A stretch of DNA of 64,000 nt. It comes from Actinomyces qiguomingii (GTDB lineage Bacteria; Actinomycetota; Actinomycetes; Actinomycetales; Actinomycetaceae). The stretch lies in NCBI RefSeq assembly GCF_004102025.1, contig NZ_CP025228.1:2542001-2606000 (forward strand), given 5' to 3'. This document shows, in pieces, positions 51,580 to 61,063 of the stretch. The notes below the pieces were generated by a model. It was given only the letters and a program-made list of their open reading frames with translations. It searched no databases and was not told the origin of the DNA. Every line of letters starts with the position of its first letter. Positions within the stretch are counted from its first letter, which is position 1. The translations under genes and the position numbers were made by a program.

Positions 51580-54282
51580 TCACCAGGAGGCGCCGCGGCC
51601 GGTCAGGCTCCAGGCGTCCTCGGAGTCCTCCTCAGCCGCCAGATCGTCCCAGGACTCTGACTCATCCTCTCGGGCCGAGTCCAGCGGGGTGTCAGCGTAG
51701 CGGTCGGTGGGCGGCGTCGTCGTGGCGACGGCGTCCGCCACGACGGTATCGGCGTCATCCCCCGGGGCCTCGGCGTCGGACTCCTCGCTTCCGGGCGCAG
51801 ACCCTTCGCCCTTGATCCAGGCCAGGGTCTCCTCCAGCTGCTCGGGCTGCACCAGCACGTCACGGGCCTTGGAGCCCTCGGAGGGGCCCACAACTTCGCG
51901 AGTCTCCAGCAGGTCCATCAGCCGCCCCGCTTTGGCGAAGCCCACCCGCAGTTTGCGCTGGAGCATGGAGGTGGAGCCGAACTGGCTGGTAATGATCAGC
52001 TCGGCGGCCTGCAGCAGCAGGTCCATGTCGTCGCCGATCTCCTCATCGATCTGCTTCTTTACCTCCGGGACGATCACATCCTCGCGGTACTCGGGTTGCA
52101 ACTGGCTCTTGACATGGTCGACCACCGAGCGGATCTCCGACTCGGTCACCCAGGAGCCCTGCACACGCACAGGCGTGGAGGCGCCTGGCCCCAGGTACAG
52201 GGCATCACCCTGGCCGGTGAGGGTCTCGGCACCGTTCTGGTCCAAGATGACGCGCGAGTCCAACTGGGAAGCGGTGGCGAAGGCCAACCGGGAGGGCACA
52301 TTGGACTTGATCAGTCCGGTAACTACCTGGGCCACCGGGCGCTGGGTGGCCAGCACCAGGTGGATGCCGGCGGCGCGCGCCAGCTGCGTGATGCGCTGAA
52401 TGGAGGCTTCGACGTCCTTGGGAGCGGTCATCATCAGGTCCGCCAGCTCGTCGACCACCACCAGCAAGTAGGGGTAGGGAGCGATCACTCGCTGGGAGCC
52501 GGGCAGCGGCTGCACCTCGCCGGCACGCACCGCCTTATTGAAGTCGTCGATGTGCTTGAAGCCGAAGGAGGCCAGGTCGTCGTAGCGGGCGTCCATCTCC
52601 CGCACCACCCACTCCAGGGCCTCGGCGGCCTTCTTCGGGGAGGTGATGATCGGGGTGATCAGGTGCGGTATGCCCTCGTAGATGGTCAGTTCCACGCGCT
52701 TGGGGTCCACCAGCACCATGCGCACCTCCTCGGGCGTGGCCCGCATCATGATGGAGGTGATCATGGAGTTGACGAAGGAGGACTTTCCGGAGCCGGTCTG
52801 GCCGGCCACCAGCAGGTGCGGGGTCTTGGCCAGGTTGGTGACCACGTAATCGCCCTCGACGTCCTTGCCCAGGCCCACCACCAGCGGGTGCGCCTGCTTC
52901 TTGGCAGCCTGGGAGCGCAGCACATCCCCGAGCTTGACCATCTCCCGGTCGGAGTTGGGGATCTCCACACCGATGGCGCTCTTTCCGGGAATCGGGGTGA
53001 GCAGACGGATCTCATCCGAACCGACCGCGTAGGCGATGTTCTTGGCCTGGCCGGTCACCCGGGAGACGTTCACACCACGCCCCAGGTGGACCTCATAACG
53101 GGTGACCTGAGGGCCACGCGTATAGCCGGTGACGGTGGCGTCCACACCGAATTCGGTGAACACGTCCTGCAGCCTGTTGACAATGGCGTCATTGGCGTCG
53201 GTGCGGGTGGCGTGGCCGTGGCCCGGTTCAAGCAGGGAGTCCTCGGGAAGGCGGTAGGTGGAGCCGTCCGGCAGCTCCATCTGCCCCAGGGCGATGGCAT
53301 CGGCGAAGTCCTGCTCGTCGGGGGCGGCGGGGGTCTCCTGGGTGACGGCGTCGGGCTCGGAGCGGGTGACCGGGGCCGCCGTCTCCGTTTTCGCCGCGCC
53401 CTGCTTGCCCCCTCCCTTGGCGGTCTTGGAGGTCTTGGCGGACTTGGGGCGCCGCGCGGGGGTGTCCTGCGTGTCAGATTCCAGGGGGACGTCGACCGGC
53501 GGGTCCGGGAGCACGCTGGTGACCGCGTCGCTGGGGACGGATTCGGCACGATCTCTGGTGCGCTTGCGCCGCCCGGAGCCGCGAGTCCGCTTGTCTGACT
53601 CCAGGGCTGAGCGGAAGGGCTCATCGCCGTCGTAGGCGTCAAGCCGGGCAGTGGGGGCGTCGTCGTCATGGTCCGCTCCGGCCACGGCCCGGCGCACGCG
53701 CCCCAAGGTGCGGGTGGCCAGGTTGGCGGGGGTGGCGTCGGCCCCGTGGCCGTGGCGCTCGGCCATGAGCTCACGGATCTCGGCCACCGTCCTCCCGGAG
53801 ATGACCAAGGATGAGAAGGCGATCAGCAGAATGAAAAGGATGACGGCGCCCACCGCGCTGAACAGCGTGGCCAGGGGGTATCCGACCACCCACCCCAGCA
53901 GCCCGCCGGCCTCCTCCAGGGGAGCGATCCCATAGTCGAGGGAGGGGTTGCCGGAGCATACGTGGATGATGCCGGCCACGCCGGTGAGTACTCCCAGGCA
54001 GCCGACGCCCACGCGCACCGGAGCGCCGGAGAAGGTGCGCGCCCGCAGCATGGCCACACCCAAGGCTGCCAGCAGCACTGGCACGGCAATACCGAGCACC
54101 CCGAGCGGCCCGGCGGCGATGTGGTGCAGCACGCCGCCGGCGGCGCCGGAGATGCCAAACCACTCGCGCAGGCCGATCACGACGGCGAGCGCCAGCACGA
54201 CGAATGCCCAGCCGGTGCGGCGGTAGTGTCCGCCAGAGGGCCGGGAGGAGGGCGGTGAGGTCTTGGTGCGAGGGTTGGCCAT
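51580..54282 (-). CDS. ftsK: DNA translocase FtsK/SpoIIIE
   Basis: A 900-residue septal DNA pump. Four to five N-terminal helices (residues about 25-180) are followed by a Lys/Thr/Pro-rich linker and the motor: Walker [15 protein letters not shown], Walker [15 protein letters not shown], and [16 protein letters not shown]. The C-terminal gamma domain is present ([31 protein letters not shown]), which reads chromosome polarity sequences. An acidic tail of about 80 residues follows. ATG 54282 is chosen as the start; an upstream in-frame start at 54330 has no support. Confidence 0.95.
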   Translation of the reverse strand: MANPRTKTSPPSSRPSGGHYRRTGWAFVVLALAVVIGLREWFGISGAAGGVLHHIAAGPLGVLGIAVPVLLAALGVAMLRARTFSGAPVRVGVGCLGVLTGVAGIIHVCSGNPSLDYGIAPLEEAGGLLGWVVGYPLATLFSAVGAVILFILLIAFSSLVISGRTVAEIRELMAERHGHGADATPANLATRTLGRVRRAVAGADHDDDAPTARLDAYDGDEPFRSALESDKRTRGSGRRKRTRDRAESVPSDAVTSVLPDPPVDVPLESDTQDTPARRPKSAKTSKTAKGGGKQGAAKTETAAPVTRSEPDAVTQETPAAPDEQDFADAIALGQMELPDGSTYRLPEDSLLEPGHGHATRTDANDAIVNRLQDVFTEFGVDATVTGYTRGPQVTRYEVHLGRGVNVSRVTGQAKNIAYAVGSDEIRLLTPIPGKSAIGVEIPNSDREMVKLGDVLRSQAAKKQAHPLVVGLGKDVEGDYVVTNLAKTPHLLVAGQTGSGKSSFVNSMITSIMMRATPEEVRMVLVDPKRVELTIYEGIPHLITPIITSPKKAAEALEWVVREMDARYDDLASFGFKHIDDFNKAVRAGEVQPLPGSQRVIAPYPYLLVVVDELADLMMTAPKDVEASIQRITQLARAAGIHLVLATQRPVAQVVTGLIKSNVPSRLAFATASQLDSRVILDQNGAETLTGQGDALYLGPGASTPVRVQGSWVTESEIRSVVDHVKSQLQPEYREDVIVPEVKKQIDEEIGDDMDLLLQAAELIITSQFGSTSMLQRKLRVGFAKAGRLMDLLETREVVGPSEGSKARDVLVQPEQLEETLAWIKGEGSAPGSEESDAEAPGDDADTVVADAVATTTPPTDRYADTPLDSAREDESESWDDLAAEEDSEDAWSLTGRGASW

Positions 54283-54336
54283 GGTGCCCGTAACGCTACC
54301 CGCGCTGGCGTGGCGCGGCGCGCCAGCCACGCCGGG

Positions 54337-55302
54337 CTAGACGCCCAGGAGCGCGTCTATCTCGTCTCGGCGGGGAGCGCGTGCGGGTCCGATTCGGCTT
54401 ACGGCCTCCGCTGCGGCCGCATTGGCGCGCCGGGCGGCGGCGACGACGTCGAGCCCATCCATGAGGCCGACCACCAGCACACCCGTGTGGGTATCGCCAG
54501 CTCCGGTGGTGTCGACCACATCCCGGGCGAAGCCGGGAACCTCTACGCGATCGCCGCCAACCGGCCACATGACGCATCCGTGCGCGCCGGTGCGCCGCAC
54601 CAGCAGGCCGTCGGGGCAGGCGCGGCGCAGCGCCTCGGGACTGCCCAGGCGGGCGGTAAGCTGAATGGTTTCGAAATGGTTGCCGGTCAGCAGGGTGGTG
54701 CGGTGCAGGATGGGCAGCAGCACGTGGTCGGGTATCTCCGGCTGGACGGGTCCTAGGTCGATAACCAGTCCGACGCCGTCCGGAAGGCCGAGCAGCCAGG
54801 AGGCGAGCACGTCACGGCTCGAACGGTGCACCAGGTCGTAGCCGGTGGCGTAGACCCAGTCGCCCGCCTGCAGCTCCAGACGCTGAAGGTCCTCCAGTTG
54901 CGGCTCCGCCTCCACGCCCTCGGTGGTGATGAAGGTGCGTCTCCCGCTGGGCTCGATCAGGGTGGTGCAGGTGCCGATATCCCCAACCAGCTCCTCCACG
55001 AGCAGCTCTACGCCGTCGTGCATCATGGTCTCGCGCACCTGGGCCGAGTTGGGGCCGGTGCCCAGGGTGGCGGCGAGGCCTGCGGGCAGTCCTTGACGGG
55101 CGACGGCGGAGACCACGGTGTAACCGCCGCCGACGGTTGGCCCGGAGGAAGAGGCTGTGACGGCACCCCCGGGCGCGGGAACGCGTTCGACGTGCAGGGG
55201 CAGGTCGATCAGGACCGAGCCGGTGGAGATGAAACATGCGGGGCGGCGCATGGCCTTGTGCCCGTTGCCCTGACTGATCAGTCTGCTGCGGATCCAGCTC
55301 AT
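54337..55302 (-). CDS. PfkB-family carbohydrate kinase
   Basis: A 321-residue ribokinase-like kinase. The N-terminal signature GPTVGGGYTVVSAVARQG gives the substrate-binding Gly-rich loop, and the C-terminal DTTGAGDTHTGVLVVGL is the anion hole with the catalytic Asp. The substrate is unknown; the sugar specificity cannot be read from the motifs. ATG 55302 overlaps the RNase J stop (ATGA), indicating coupling to RNase J. ATG 55251 (MRRPACFI) would give the more usual family start, so the first 17 residues may be extra. Confidence 0.9.
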   Translation of the reverse strand: MSWIRSRLISQGNGHKAMRRPACFISTGSVLIDLPLHVERVPAPGGAVTASSSGPTVGGGYTVVSAVARQGLPAGLAATLGTGPNSAQVRETMMHDGVELLVEELVGDIGTCTTLIEPSGRRTFITTEGVEAEPQLEDLQRLELQAGDWVYATGYDLVHRSSRDVLASWLLGLPDGVGLVIDLGPVQPEIPDHVLLPILHRTTLLTGNHFETIQLTARLGSPEALRRACPDGLLVRRTGAHGCVMWPVGGDRVEVPGFARDVVDTTGAGDTHTGVLVVGLMDGLDVVAAARRANAAAAEAVSRIGPARAPRRDEIDALLGV

Positions 55303-56984
55303 GCTTCGATTACCACGGGAACGATCATGGGCCGGCGACGCAGGCGTCGGCCGATCCAACGGCCCAGGGTGCGCCGCATGGCCTGCTGGAGGGAGTGGGC
55401 ATCGGCGTTGCCCTTATTTAGAGCGACTGCGAGCGCATTGGTGACGTCGGGCAGGACCTCGTCAAACACGGAGTCGTCCTCGGCCACGCCCCGGGCCTGA
55501 ATGTCGGGGCCGGCGAGAATCGTGCCGGTGGAGGTCTCCACCACGGCGTAGACGGACACGAAGCCCTCCTCTGCGAGGATGCGCCGGTCCTTGAGCTCGC
55601 TCTCATCGATCTCCCCCACCGAGGAGCCGTCCACGTACACGTAGCCGCAGGGCACCGATCCGGCAATGCGGGCCCTTCCCTCCGCCAAGTCGACGACGAC
55701 GCCGTCCTCACACAGCATCACCCGGCTCGGATCCACACCAGTCTTTACGGCCAGCGCCCCGTTGGCGACCAGATGGCGGATCTCACCGTGTATCGGCATC
55801 ACGTTGCGGGGGCCGACGATGTTGTACACGTGCAGCAGTTCCTCGGAGGAGGCGTGACCGGATACGTGCACCCTGGCGTTGCCCTGGTGGACCACACGCG
55901 CCCCCAGGCGCATGAGTTGATTGATGACCCGGTTCACGGAGTTCTCATTGCCGGGGATCAGGGAGGAGGCGAAGATGACCGTGTCTCCGGGCTCAACGGT
56001 TACCGAGCGGTGTTCGCCGTGGGCCATGCGGGACAGGGCGGCCATGGGCTCGCCCTGGGAGCCGGTGACCATCAGCACGCGTTCCTCAGGCGGAAGCGAG
56101 GTGACGTCCCTGGCGTTGACCAGCACCCCCTCGGGGACCTTCAGGAAGCCGCGTTCAGCGGCGATTCCCATGTTGCGCACCATGGAGCGGCCGATGAAGG
56201 CGACCCGTCGGCCATGTAGGGCGGCGGCGTCGAGAACCTGCTGGACGCGATGCACATGGCTGGCGAAGGAGGCCACGATGATCTGCTGATCGGATTCGGC
56301 GAAGACGCCGTCCAGAACCGGACCTATCTGGTTCTCGTGGCCGATCATGCCGGGGACCTCGGCGTTGGTGGAGTCCACGCAGAACAGGTCCACCCCCTCA
56401 TCTCCGAACCGGGCGAAGGAGCGCAGGTCGGTGATGCGCCCGTCAATGGGCAGGGAGTCGATCTTGAAGTCGCCGGTGATGAGCACCGAACCCGCCGCGG
56501 TGCGGATCATGGCGGCCATGGCGTCGGGAATGGAGTGGTTGACGGCTACGAACTCTAGATCGAAGGGACCGTAGGAGACCTCTTCGTGCTCGGCGACTAC
56601 GCGTAGCACCGGATGGATGCGGTGCTCGGAGAGCTTGGCTGCCACGAAGGCGAGGGTGAGGTCGGAGCCGATCAGGGGAATGTCCTGGCGCAGCCGCAGC
56701 AGGTAGGGCACACCGCCTATGTGGTCTTCATGGCCGTGCGTAAGCACCATGGCGGCCACGTCGTCGAGACGGTCCTCAATGTACGTGAAGTCGGGGAGGA
56801 TGAGATCGACGCCGGGCTGGTCCTCCTCGGGGAAGAGCACACCGCAGTCGACGATGAGCAATTTGCCGTCGAGCTCAAACACGGTCATGTTGCGCCCGAC
56901 CTCGCCGAGGCCTCCCAGGGGGACGATGCGCATCGCTCCATCGGGGAGCGGGCCGGGGGCGGAGAGCTTGGGGAAGTTGGTCAC
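55299..56984 (-). CDS. rnj: ribonuclease J
   Basis: A 561-residue metallo-beta-lactamase/beta-CASP ribonuclease with 5'-3' exo- and endonuclease activity in RNA processing. The metal motif is VLTHGHEDHIGGVP (HxHxDH), preceded by PLGGLGEVGRNMTVFE. Later motifs are ITGDFKIDSLP, VDSTNAEVPGMIGHE and the beta-CASP VSGHASSEELLHV. The GTG at 56984 is chosen because the family begins near here; upstream in-frame sequence runs into repeats. TACACT lies 7 bp before the GTG, so the mRNA may be leaderless. Confidence 0.94.
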   Translation of the reverse strand: MTNFPKLSAPGPLPDGAMRIVPLGGLGEVGRNMTVFELDGKLLIVDCGVLFPEEDQPGVDLILPDFTYIEDRLDDVAAMVLTHGHEDHIGGVPYLLRLRQDIPLIGSDLTLAFVAAKLSEHRIHPVLRVVAEHEEVSYGPFDLEFVAVNHSIPDAMAAMIRTAAGSVLITGDFKIDSLPIDGRITDLRSFARFGDEGVDLFCVDSTNAEVPGMIGHENQIGPVLDGVFAESDQQIIVASFASHVHRVQQVLDAAALHGRRVAFIGRSMVRNMGIAAERGFLKVPEGVLVNARDVTSLPPEERVLMVTGSQGEPMAALSRMAHGEHRSVTVEPGDTVIFASSLIPGNENSVNRVINQLMRLGARVVHQGNARVHVSGHASSEELLHVYNIVGPRNVMPIHGEIRHLVANGALAVKTGVDPSRVMLCEDGVVVDLAEGRARIAGSVPCGYVYVDGSSVGEIDESELKDRRILAEEGFVSVYAVVETSTGTILAGPDIQARGVAEDDSVFDEVLPDVTNALAVALNKGNADAHSLQQAMRRTLGRWIGRRLRRRPMIVPVVIEA

Positions 56985-57137
56985 GGCGGCGAGTGTAGCC
57001 ACTCGTGCAGCCTTCGTGAGCCAAAGAGGGGCGCAGGTGCGCATGGGCTGAGCCGACGGACATCCATGGCATGCCATGACCGCACACATTCGCGCCGATA
57101 ACCCCCGATAACCGGCTCCTCCGGTTTGAGGGTGCGT

Positions 57138-57203
57138 TCGCCGAGTTCGGTCGATATGACCATCGAGTTCGGTCGGTATGACCATCGAGTTCGGTCGATG
57201 GCG
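57138..57203. repeat. 22-bp tandem repeat array, 3 units
   Basis: Units start at 57138, 57160 and 57182, exact 22-bp period, core GAGTTCGGTCG. It directly abuts the hairpin repeat at 57204, the same arrangement as seen inverted at 24388-24475. Confidence 0.88.
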
Positions 57204-57300
57204 CCGGCGGGGCGGGGGAAGTGCCCGGATTCGGCACGAACGATGTTCCCCCGCCCGGCACCGCCCTCCAGAACCGCATGATTCCAATAAATCTGAGGGC
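57204..57300. repeat. intact dispersed hairpin repeat (the type interrupted by IS110)
   Basis: GGGCGGGGGAA (57210-57220) and TTCCCCCGCCC (57246-57256) form a perfect 11-bp stem. The 25-nt loop contains a second stem, GTGCC-N7-GGCAC. The right part (GCATGATTCCAATAAATCTG) matches, inverted, the sequence left of the IS110 element, and the loop matches the sequence to its right. Confidence 0.8.
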
Positions 57301-57401
57301 GCTTGCTGGCCCGGACGGCGTGTTCGTGCCGATAACCCGACACTTTGGCTCTTCGGTGCTGGCTTACTGGGCCGGCTGCGGATGGACCTCCTAGCTGCGG
57401 A

Positions 57402-57434
57402 TGGACCGCCTGAAACGCGCTCTCAGACGGTCCA
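57402..57434. repeat. TTGGACC/GGTCCAA palindrome, copy 2
   Basis: TGGACCGCCTGA and TCAGACGGTCCA are inverted repeats with one mismatch. An additional TGGACC box lies on the left and a GACGGTCCAAG box on the right. Confidence 0.8.
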
Positions 57435-57594
57435 AGCGCAGGAAGACGGTCCAAGTGCAGAAGCCACGTTTGCGAGTTATCGGCGCGAACGTGGTGCTTA
57501 AGATCGGGGTTTTGGTTGCTGTGGTGCGGGAAAGTCGGAGTGATTATGGTCTGGGAGGTTAATCCGGGGCGGTGCTTGACATTCGCGGGTAGAT

Positions 57595-58701
57595 GTGCGT
57601 GCCGTGAGAACACGGTCCCCACGAGCAAGACTCTGCCCGATCTGCCAGACCCCGATGAAGAAGTCCGGCCGCACCGCCGCAGGCACCAGGCGGTGGAAGT
57701 GCACCGCCTGCCGGTCCCTGGCCACCGCGCCGCGCCCACCCTCGCCGGGTAGGGCCGAACAGGCGGTGCTGGGCGAATTCATCGACTGGGCGACCGGCAG
57801 CCGCTCCCAGGCCGACATCTCCGGTGGTAGCGGCAGGGCGTTTCGCCGCCGGACGGCCTGGTGCTGGGACATCCCAGTACCCAAGCCGCCGGTCACCGGC
57901 GAGGTGTACTCCCAGATCTTCATCGACGGGATGTGGCTGGCCCACAAATGGGTGCTCCTGGTGGCCCGCAGTCCCACGCACGTGATCGCCTGGCAGTGGG
58001 CCGCGTCCGAGAGCGCGGCGGCCTACCAGGCGCTGCTAGCCGACCTGGCCCCGCCCGACCTGGCAACCACCGACGGGGCCGGCGGCGCCTTGAAGGCCAT
58101 CGCCGCCACCTGGCCGGGCACTCCCATCCAGCGGTGTCTGATCCACGTGCACCGCGACACCGTCCGTGACCTGACCCACCATCCCAAGACCACCCCCGGC
58201 AAGGCCCTACTACGCCACTCCCGCAAACTGCTGAGCATCTCCACCACCGAGCAGGCCACCAGGTGGCTGGTGACCCTGAACGACTACGGCATCCAGTACA
58301 AGGACTGGCTGAATCAGCGCACCACCGCCCAGCAGGACCCCCAAACCGCCGCCCGCACCGGCCGCAAGTGGTGGTACACCCACCCCCGGGCGCGCCGCGC
58401 CTGGCGGCGCCTGGAACGCCTGGCCAAGCAGGGCCAGCTGTTCGCCTACCTGACCGACCCGGACGGCAAGCCCCGCCCCACCCCCGCCGAGCGCACCACC
58501 AACCCCATAGAGTCCATCAACTCCCAGGTCCGCGACCGGCTGCGCCACCACCGCGGCGCCACCACTGATCACCAGGCTGCCATCGCCGAATGGACACTGC
58601 ACACCTACACCCAGGCACCGGCCACGCCCGCGGTGATCCTGGCCGACTGGCACACCCAAGGCCGCCCCCAGCGCGCCCGCACACCCAAACCCAAAACAAA
58701 C
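57595..58701 (+). pseudogene. IS1249-type transposase A, interrupted (369 of 400 codons)
   Basis: The first 369 codons match transposase B with a single silent difference (C at 58236 against T at 59464). Element B then breaks the gene in the Lys/Thr-rich end, and the frame runs on into B's left end to a stop at 58978-58980, giving a 461-residue chimeric product. The missing end of the gene (about 30 codons) survives at 60082-60177. The catalytic domain is complete, so the chimeric protein could still have activity. Confidence 0.9.
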
Positions 58702-60073
58702 GAGTTATCGGCGCGAACGTGGTGCTTAAGATCGGGGTTTTGGTTGCTGTGGTGCGGGAAAGTCGGAGTGATTATGGTCTGGGAGGTTAATCCGGGGCGG
58801 TGCTTGACATTCGCGGGTAGATGTGCGTGCCGTGAGAACACGGTCCCCACGAGCAAGACTCTGCCCGATCTGCCAGACCCCGATGAAGAAGTCCGGCCGC
58901 ACCGCCGCAGGCACCAGGCGGTGGAAGTGCACCGCCTGCCGGTCCCTGGCCACCGCGCCGCGCCCACCCTCGCCGGGTAGGGCCGAACAGGCGGTGCTGG
59001 GCGAATTCATCGACTGGGCGACCGGCAGCCGCTCCCAGGCCGACATCTCCGGTGGTAGCGGCAGGGCGTTTCGCCGCCGGACGGCCTGGTGCTGGGACAT
59101 CCCAGTACCCAAGCCGCCGGTCACCGGCGAGGTGTACTCCCAGATCTTCATCGACGGGATGTGGCTGGCCCACAAATGGGTGCTCCTGGTGGCCCGCAGT
59201 CCCACGCACGTGATCGCCTGGCAGTGGGCCGCGTCCGAGAGCGCGGCGGCCTACCAGGCGCTGCTAGCCGACCTGGCCCCGCCCGACCTGGCAACCACCG
59301 ACGGGGCCGGCGGCGCCTTGAAGGCCATCGCCGCCACCTGGCCGGGCACTCCCATCCAGCGGTGTCTGATCCACGTGCACCGCGACACCGTCCGTGACCT
59401 GACCCACCATCCCAAGACCACCCCCGGCAAGGCCCTACTACGCCACTCCCGCAAACTGCTGAGTATCTCCACCACCGAGCAGGCCACCAGGTGGCTGGTG
59501 ACCCTGAACGACTACGGCATCCAGTACAAGGACTGGCTGAATCAGCGCACCACCGCCCAGCAGGACCCCCAAACCGCCGCCCGCACCGGCCGCAAGTGGT
59601 GGTACACCCACCCCCGGGCGCGCCGCGCCTGGCGGCGCCTGGAACGCCTGGCCAAGCAGGGCCAGCTGTTCGCCTACCTGACCGACCCGGACGGCAAGCC
59701 CCGCCCCACCCCCGCCGAGCGCACCACCAACCCCATAGAGTCCATCAACTCCCAGGTCCGCGACCGGCTGCGCCACCACCGCGGCGCCACCACTGATCAC
59801 CAGGCTGCCATCGCCGAATGGACACTGCACACCTACACCCAGGCACCGGCCACGCCCGCGGTGATCCTGGCCGACTGGCACACCCAAGGCCGCCCCCAGC
59901 GCGCCCGCACACCCAAACCCAAAACAAACAAGCCCACCACCAGCCACCCCGCCGGATGGGGCACCACACCCACCCCCGAAGAAGGCCTCTGGGCCCGCAA
60001 AGGCTGGGCCGGACGAACCAGCTAGAACACCACGACACGCCGGTCTAAAGCACCACGTTTACGCCTATAACCC
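58702..60073 (+). mobile_element. IS1249-type element B, complete (1372 bp)
   Basis: A complete element bounded by the same terminal inverted repeats as A and by an 8-bp duplication of element A sequence, AAACAAAC, at 58694-58701 and 60074-60081. It lies in the same orientation as A. Confidence 0.95.
58823..60025 (+). CDS. IS1249/IS256-group transposase B
   Basis: A 400-residue DDE/MULE-type transposase. An N-terminal zinc ribbon (CPICQTPMKKSGRTAAGTRR, then CTAC) precedes the catalytic domain with the acidic residues in FIDGMWLAHKW, ATTDGAGGALKA and the later NPIESINSQVRDRL. Between the last two lies CLIHVHRDTVRDL. The C-terminus is Pro/Thr-rich. The 8-bp target duplications agree with IS256-like transposition. 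The GTG start at 58823 sits about 120 bp inside the left end; another GTG a few codons in is possible. The gene is intact. Confidence 0.93.
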   Translation: MRAVRTRSPRARLCPICQTPMKKSGRTAAGTRRWKCTACRSLATAPRPPSPGRAEQAVLGEFIDWATGSRSQADISGGSGRAFRRRTAWCWDIPVPKPPVTGEVYSQIFIDGMWLAHKWVLLVARSPTHVIAWQWAASESAAAYQALLADLAPPDLATTDGAGGALKAIAATWPGTPIQRCLIHVHRDTVRDLTHHPKTTPGKALLRHSRKLLSISTTEQATRWLVTLNDYGIQYKDWLNQRTTAQQDPQTAARTGRKWWYTHPRARRAWRRLERLAKQGQLFAYLTDPDGKPRPTPAERTTNPIESINSQVRDRLRHHRGATTDHQAAIAEWTLHTYTQAPATPAVILADWHTQGRPQRARTPKPKTNKPTTSHPAGWGTTPTPEEGLWARKGWAGRTS

Positions 60074-60225
60074 AAACAAACAAGCCCACCACCAGCCACC
60101 CCGCCGGATGGGGCACCACACCCACCCCCGAAGAAGGCCTCTGGGCCCGCAAAGGCTGGGCCGGACGAACCAGCTAGAACACCACGACACGCCGGTCTAA
60201 AGCACCACGTTTACGCCTATAACCC
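60074..60225 (+). mobile_element. displaced right end of element A
   Basis: A 152-bp copy of 59922-60073, carrying the transposase end (stop at 60175-60177) and right terminal repeat of element A beyond element B. It begins with the AAACAAAC duplication. Confidence 0.93.
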
Positions 60226-60233
60226 ACGTTTGC

Positions 60234-60260
60234 GCCTATAACCCGATATCCCGCCGATAA
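60234..60260. other. IS-end-like relic at the insertion target
   Basis: Joining the two sides of the element A insertion restores CACGTTTGCGCCTATAACCC, which differs from the element's own right end by one base (CACGTTTACGCCTATAACCC). The insertion therefore hit an older end-like sequence. A further CCGCCGATAACC follows. Confidence 0.7.
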
Positions 60261-60285
60261 CCTGGACTCGCGCAGATAAGCAAGA

Positions 60286-60307
60286 ACCCGGCCACAAGAG
60301 GCCGGGT
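60286..60307 (-). terminator. terminator of the tRNA operon
   Basis: ACCCGGCC-ACAAGA-GGCCGGGT forms a perfect 8-bp stem. On the minus strand it is followed by TTCTTGCTT. It is placed about 40 bp after the last tRNA gene, as expected for an intrinsic terminator of that transcript. Confidence 0.75.
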
Positions 60308-60345
60308 CTTCTGATCCGCGCGCTCGGGACCGCGACGCGCAATGG

Positions 60346-60418
60346 TACCCCGTACCGGATTTGAACCGGTGCTGCCGCCGTGAGAGGGCGGTGTCCTGGG
60401 CCGCTAGACGAACGGGGC
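60346..60418 (-). tRNA. tRNA-Glu (CTC), copy 1, CCA encoded
   Basis: A 73-nt cloverleaf on the minus strand: acceptor GCCCCGT pairs with ACGGGGT, anticodon loop CTCTCAC with anticodon CTC, and T-arm GGTTCAAATCC. The discriminator is A, and CCA follows in the DNA (60343-60345). It is identical to copy 2 across the mature region. Confidence 0.95.
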
Positions 60419-60451
60419 CTGCCAACCGGTTCCGCGAGGAACCGTGGCTCG

Positions 60452-60524
60452 TACCCCGTACCGGATTTGAACCGGTGCTGCCGCCGTGAGAGGGCGGTGT
60501 CCTGGGCCGCTAGACGAACGGGGC
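60452..60524 (-). tRNA. tRNA-Glu (CTC), copy 2, CCA not encoded
   Basis: The same 73-nt sequence as copy 1, 106 bp upstream in transcription. The bases after the discriminator are CGA, so CCA must be added or repaired after processing. Only CTC is present here; a TTC-reading tRNA-Glu must lie elsewhere. Confidence 0.95.
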
Positions 60525-60608
60525 GAGGATATTGAGTTGTGCGAGCCACCCGGACCGCACTCGCCCCCAACAATGATGATGGGCGACGGACGGCTCGTCA
60601 GCGCTCGG

Positions 60609-60680
60609 CTGGGGTACCAGGACTCGAACCTAGAATGGATGAACCAGAATCACCTGTGTTGCCAATTACACCATACCCCA
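60609..60680 (-). tRNA. tRNA-Gln (CTG)
   Basis: A 72-nt cloverleaf: acceptor TGGGGTA/TACCCCA, anticodon stem GGTGA/TCATC around TTCTGGT with anticodon CTG, T-arm GGTTCGAGTCC. Discriminator G, CCA not encoded. It is the first gene of a three-tRNA operon; gltX, which charges Glu tRNA (and possibly Gln tRNA for the amidation route), lies nearby. Confidence 0.95.
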
Positions 60681-61063
60681 AGAGATCGGTGCACCCGCGC
60701 GTCTTGCGCCCGGGCGGCGATCGGTAATCTACACGGCCTCCCGACCGACACCAAATCGCCGGGCCGTGAGTGCAACCACACCCCACGCGCCCCACCCTGG
60801 CCTCAAGGCTCGCATCTACGACGGCTTTCCCGGTTCGGAGGTGTGGAGGGGTGGCGGTCGCCGCACGGGTGCTGGCGGGCCCCCTCGCCGCCGCCCCTTC
60901 CGTACACACAGACGCCAACCCCGGACACGGCGAACCAACCCTGCACCCCCAAACCGAAACTACCGGTTTCCCCGCACCAGAACGTCGCAAAACTCACAGC
61001 ACGTAGGCGAGCGCGCAACGCGTCCGGGAGATGCCTACCCCGCCGTTTCGGAGCCGCCCGGCC
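60681..61063. other. gene-free region between gltX and the tRNA genes
   Basis: No gene. It contains the candidate tRNA promoter (60726-60754) and an inverted, diverged copy of the GGTTTGGGGGTG motif (60938-60970). Nothing else is recognised. Confidence 0.6.
60726..60754 (-). promoter_or_regulatory. candidate tRNA operon promoter
   Basis: On the minus strand TTGGTG, a 17-bp spacer and TAGATT. It would start transcription about 40 bp before tRNA-Gln. Confidence 0.45.

Larger units (their letters stand above)
56985..57465. other. gene-free region upstream of RNase J, composed of repeats
   Basis: No gene. After the RNase J start it holds an IS-end-like CGCGCCGATAACC motif (57091-57103), a GGCTCCTCCGGTTTGAGGG motif (57114-57132), a 22-bp array (57138-57203), an intact hairpin repeat (57204-57300), another CCGATAACCC (57328-57337) and a TTGGACC-type palindrome (57402-57434). 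Confidence 0.75.
57466..60233 (+). mobile_element. IS1249-type element A, split by an identical element B
   Basis: The 8-bp target duplication ACGTTTGC occurs at 57466-57473 and 60226-60233. Element A is 57474-58701 plus 60074-60225; minus the 8-bp inner duplication this gives 1372 bp, exactly the length of B. Terminal inverted repeats are GAGTTATCGGCGCGAACG on the left and, inverted, GGGTTATAGGCGTAAACG on the right. Confidence 0.92.

Noticed and set aside
52096..53598. Plus-strand frame of 500 codons opposite ftsK
   Set aside because: Antisense shadow; composition dominated by His, Gly and Gln, and ftsK is fully conserved on the other strand.
57595..58980. Intact first transposase of 461 residues
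   Set aside because: The last ~90 residues are read-through into the left end of element B; the true gene is split.
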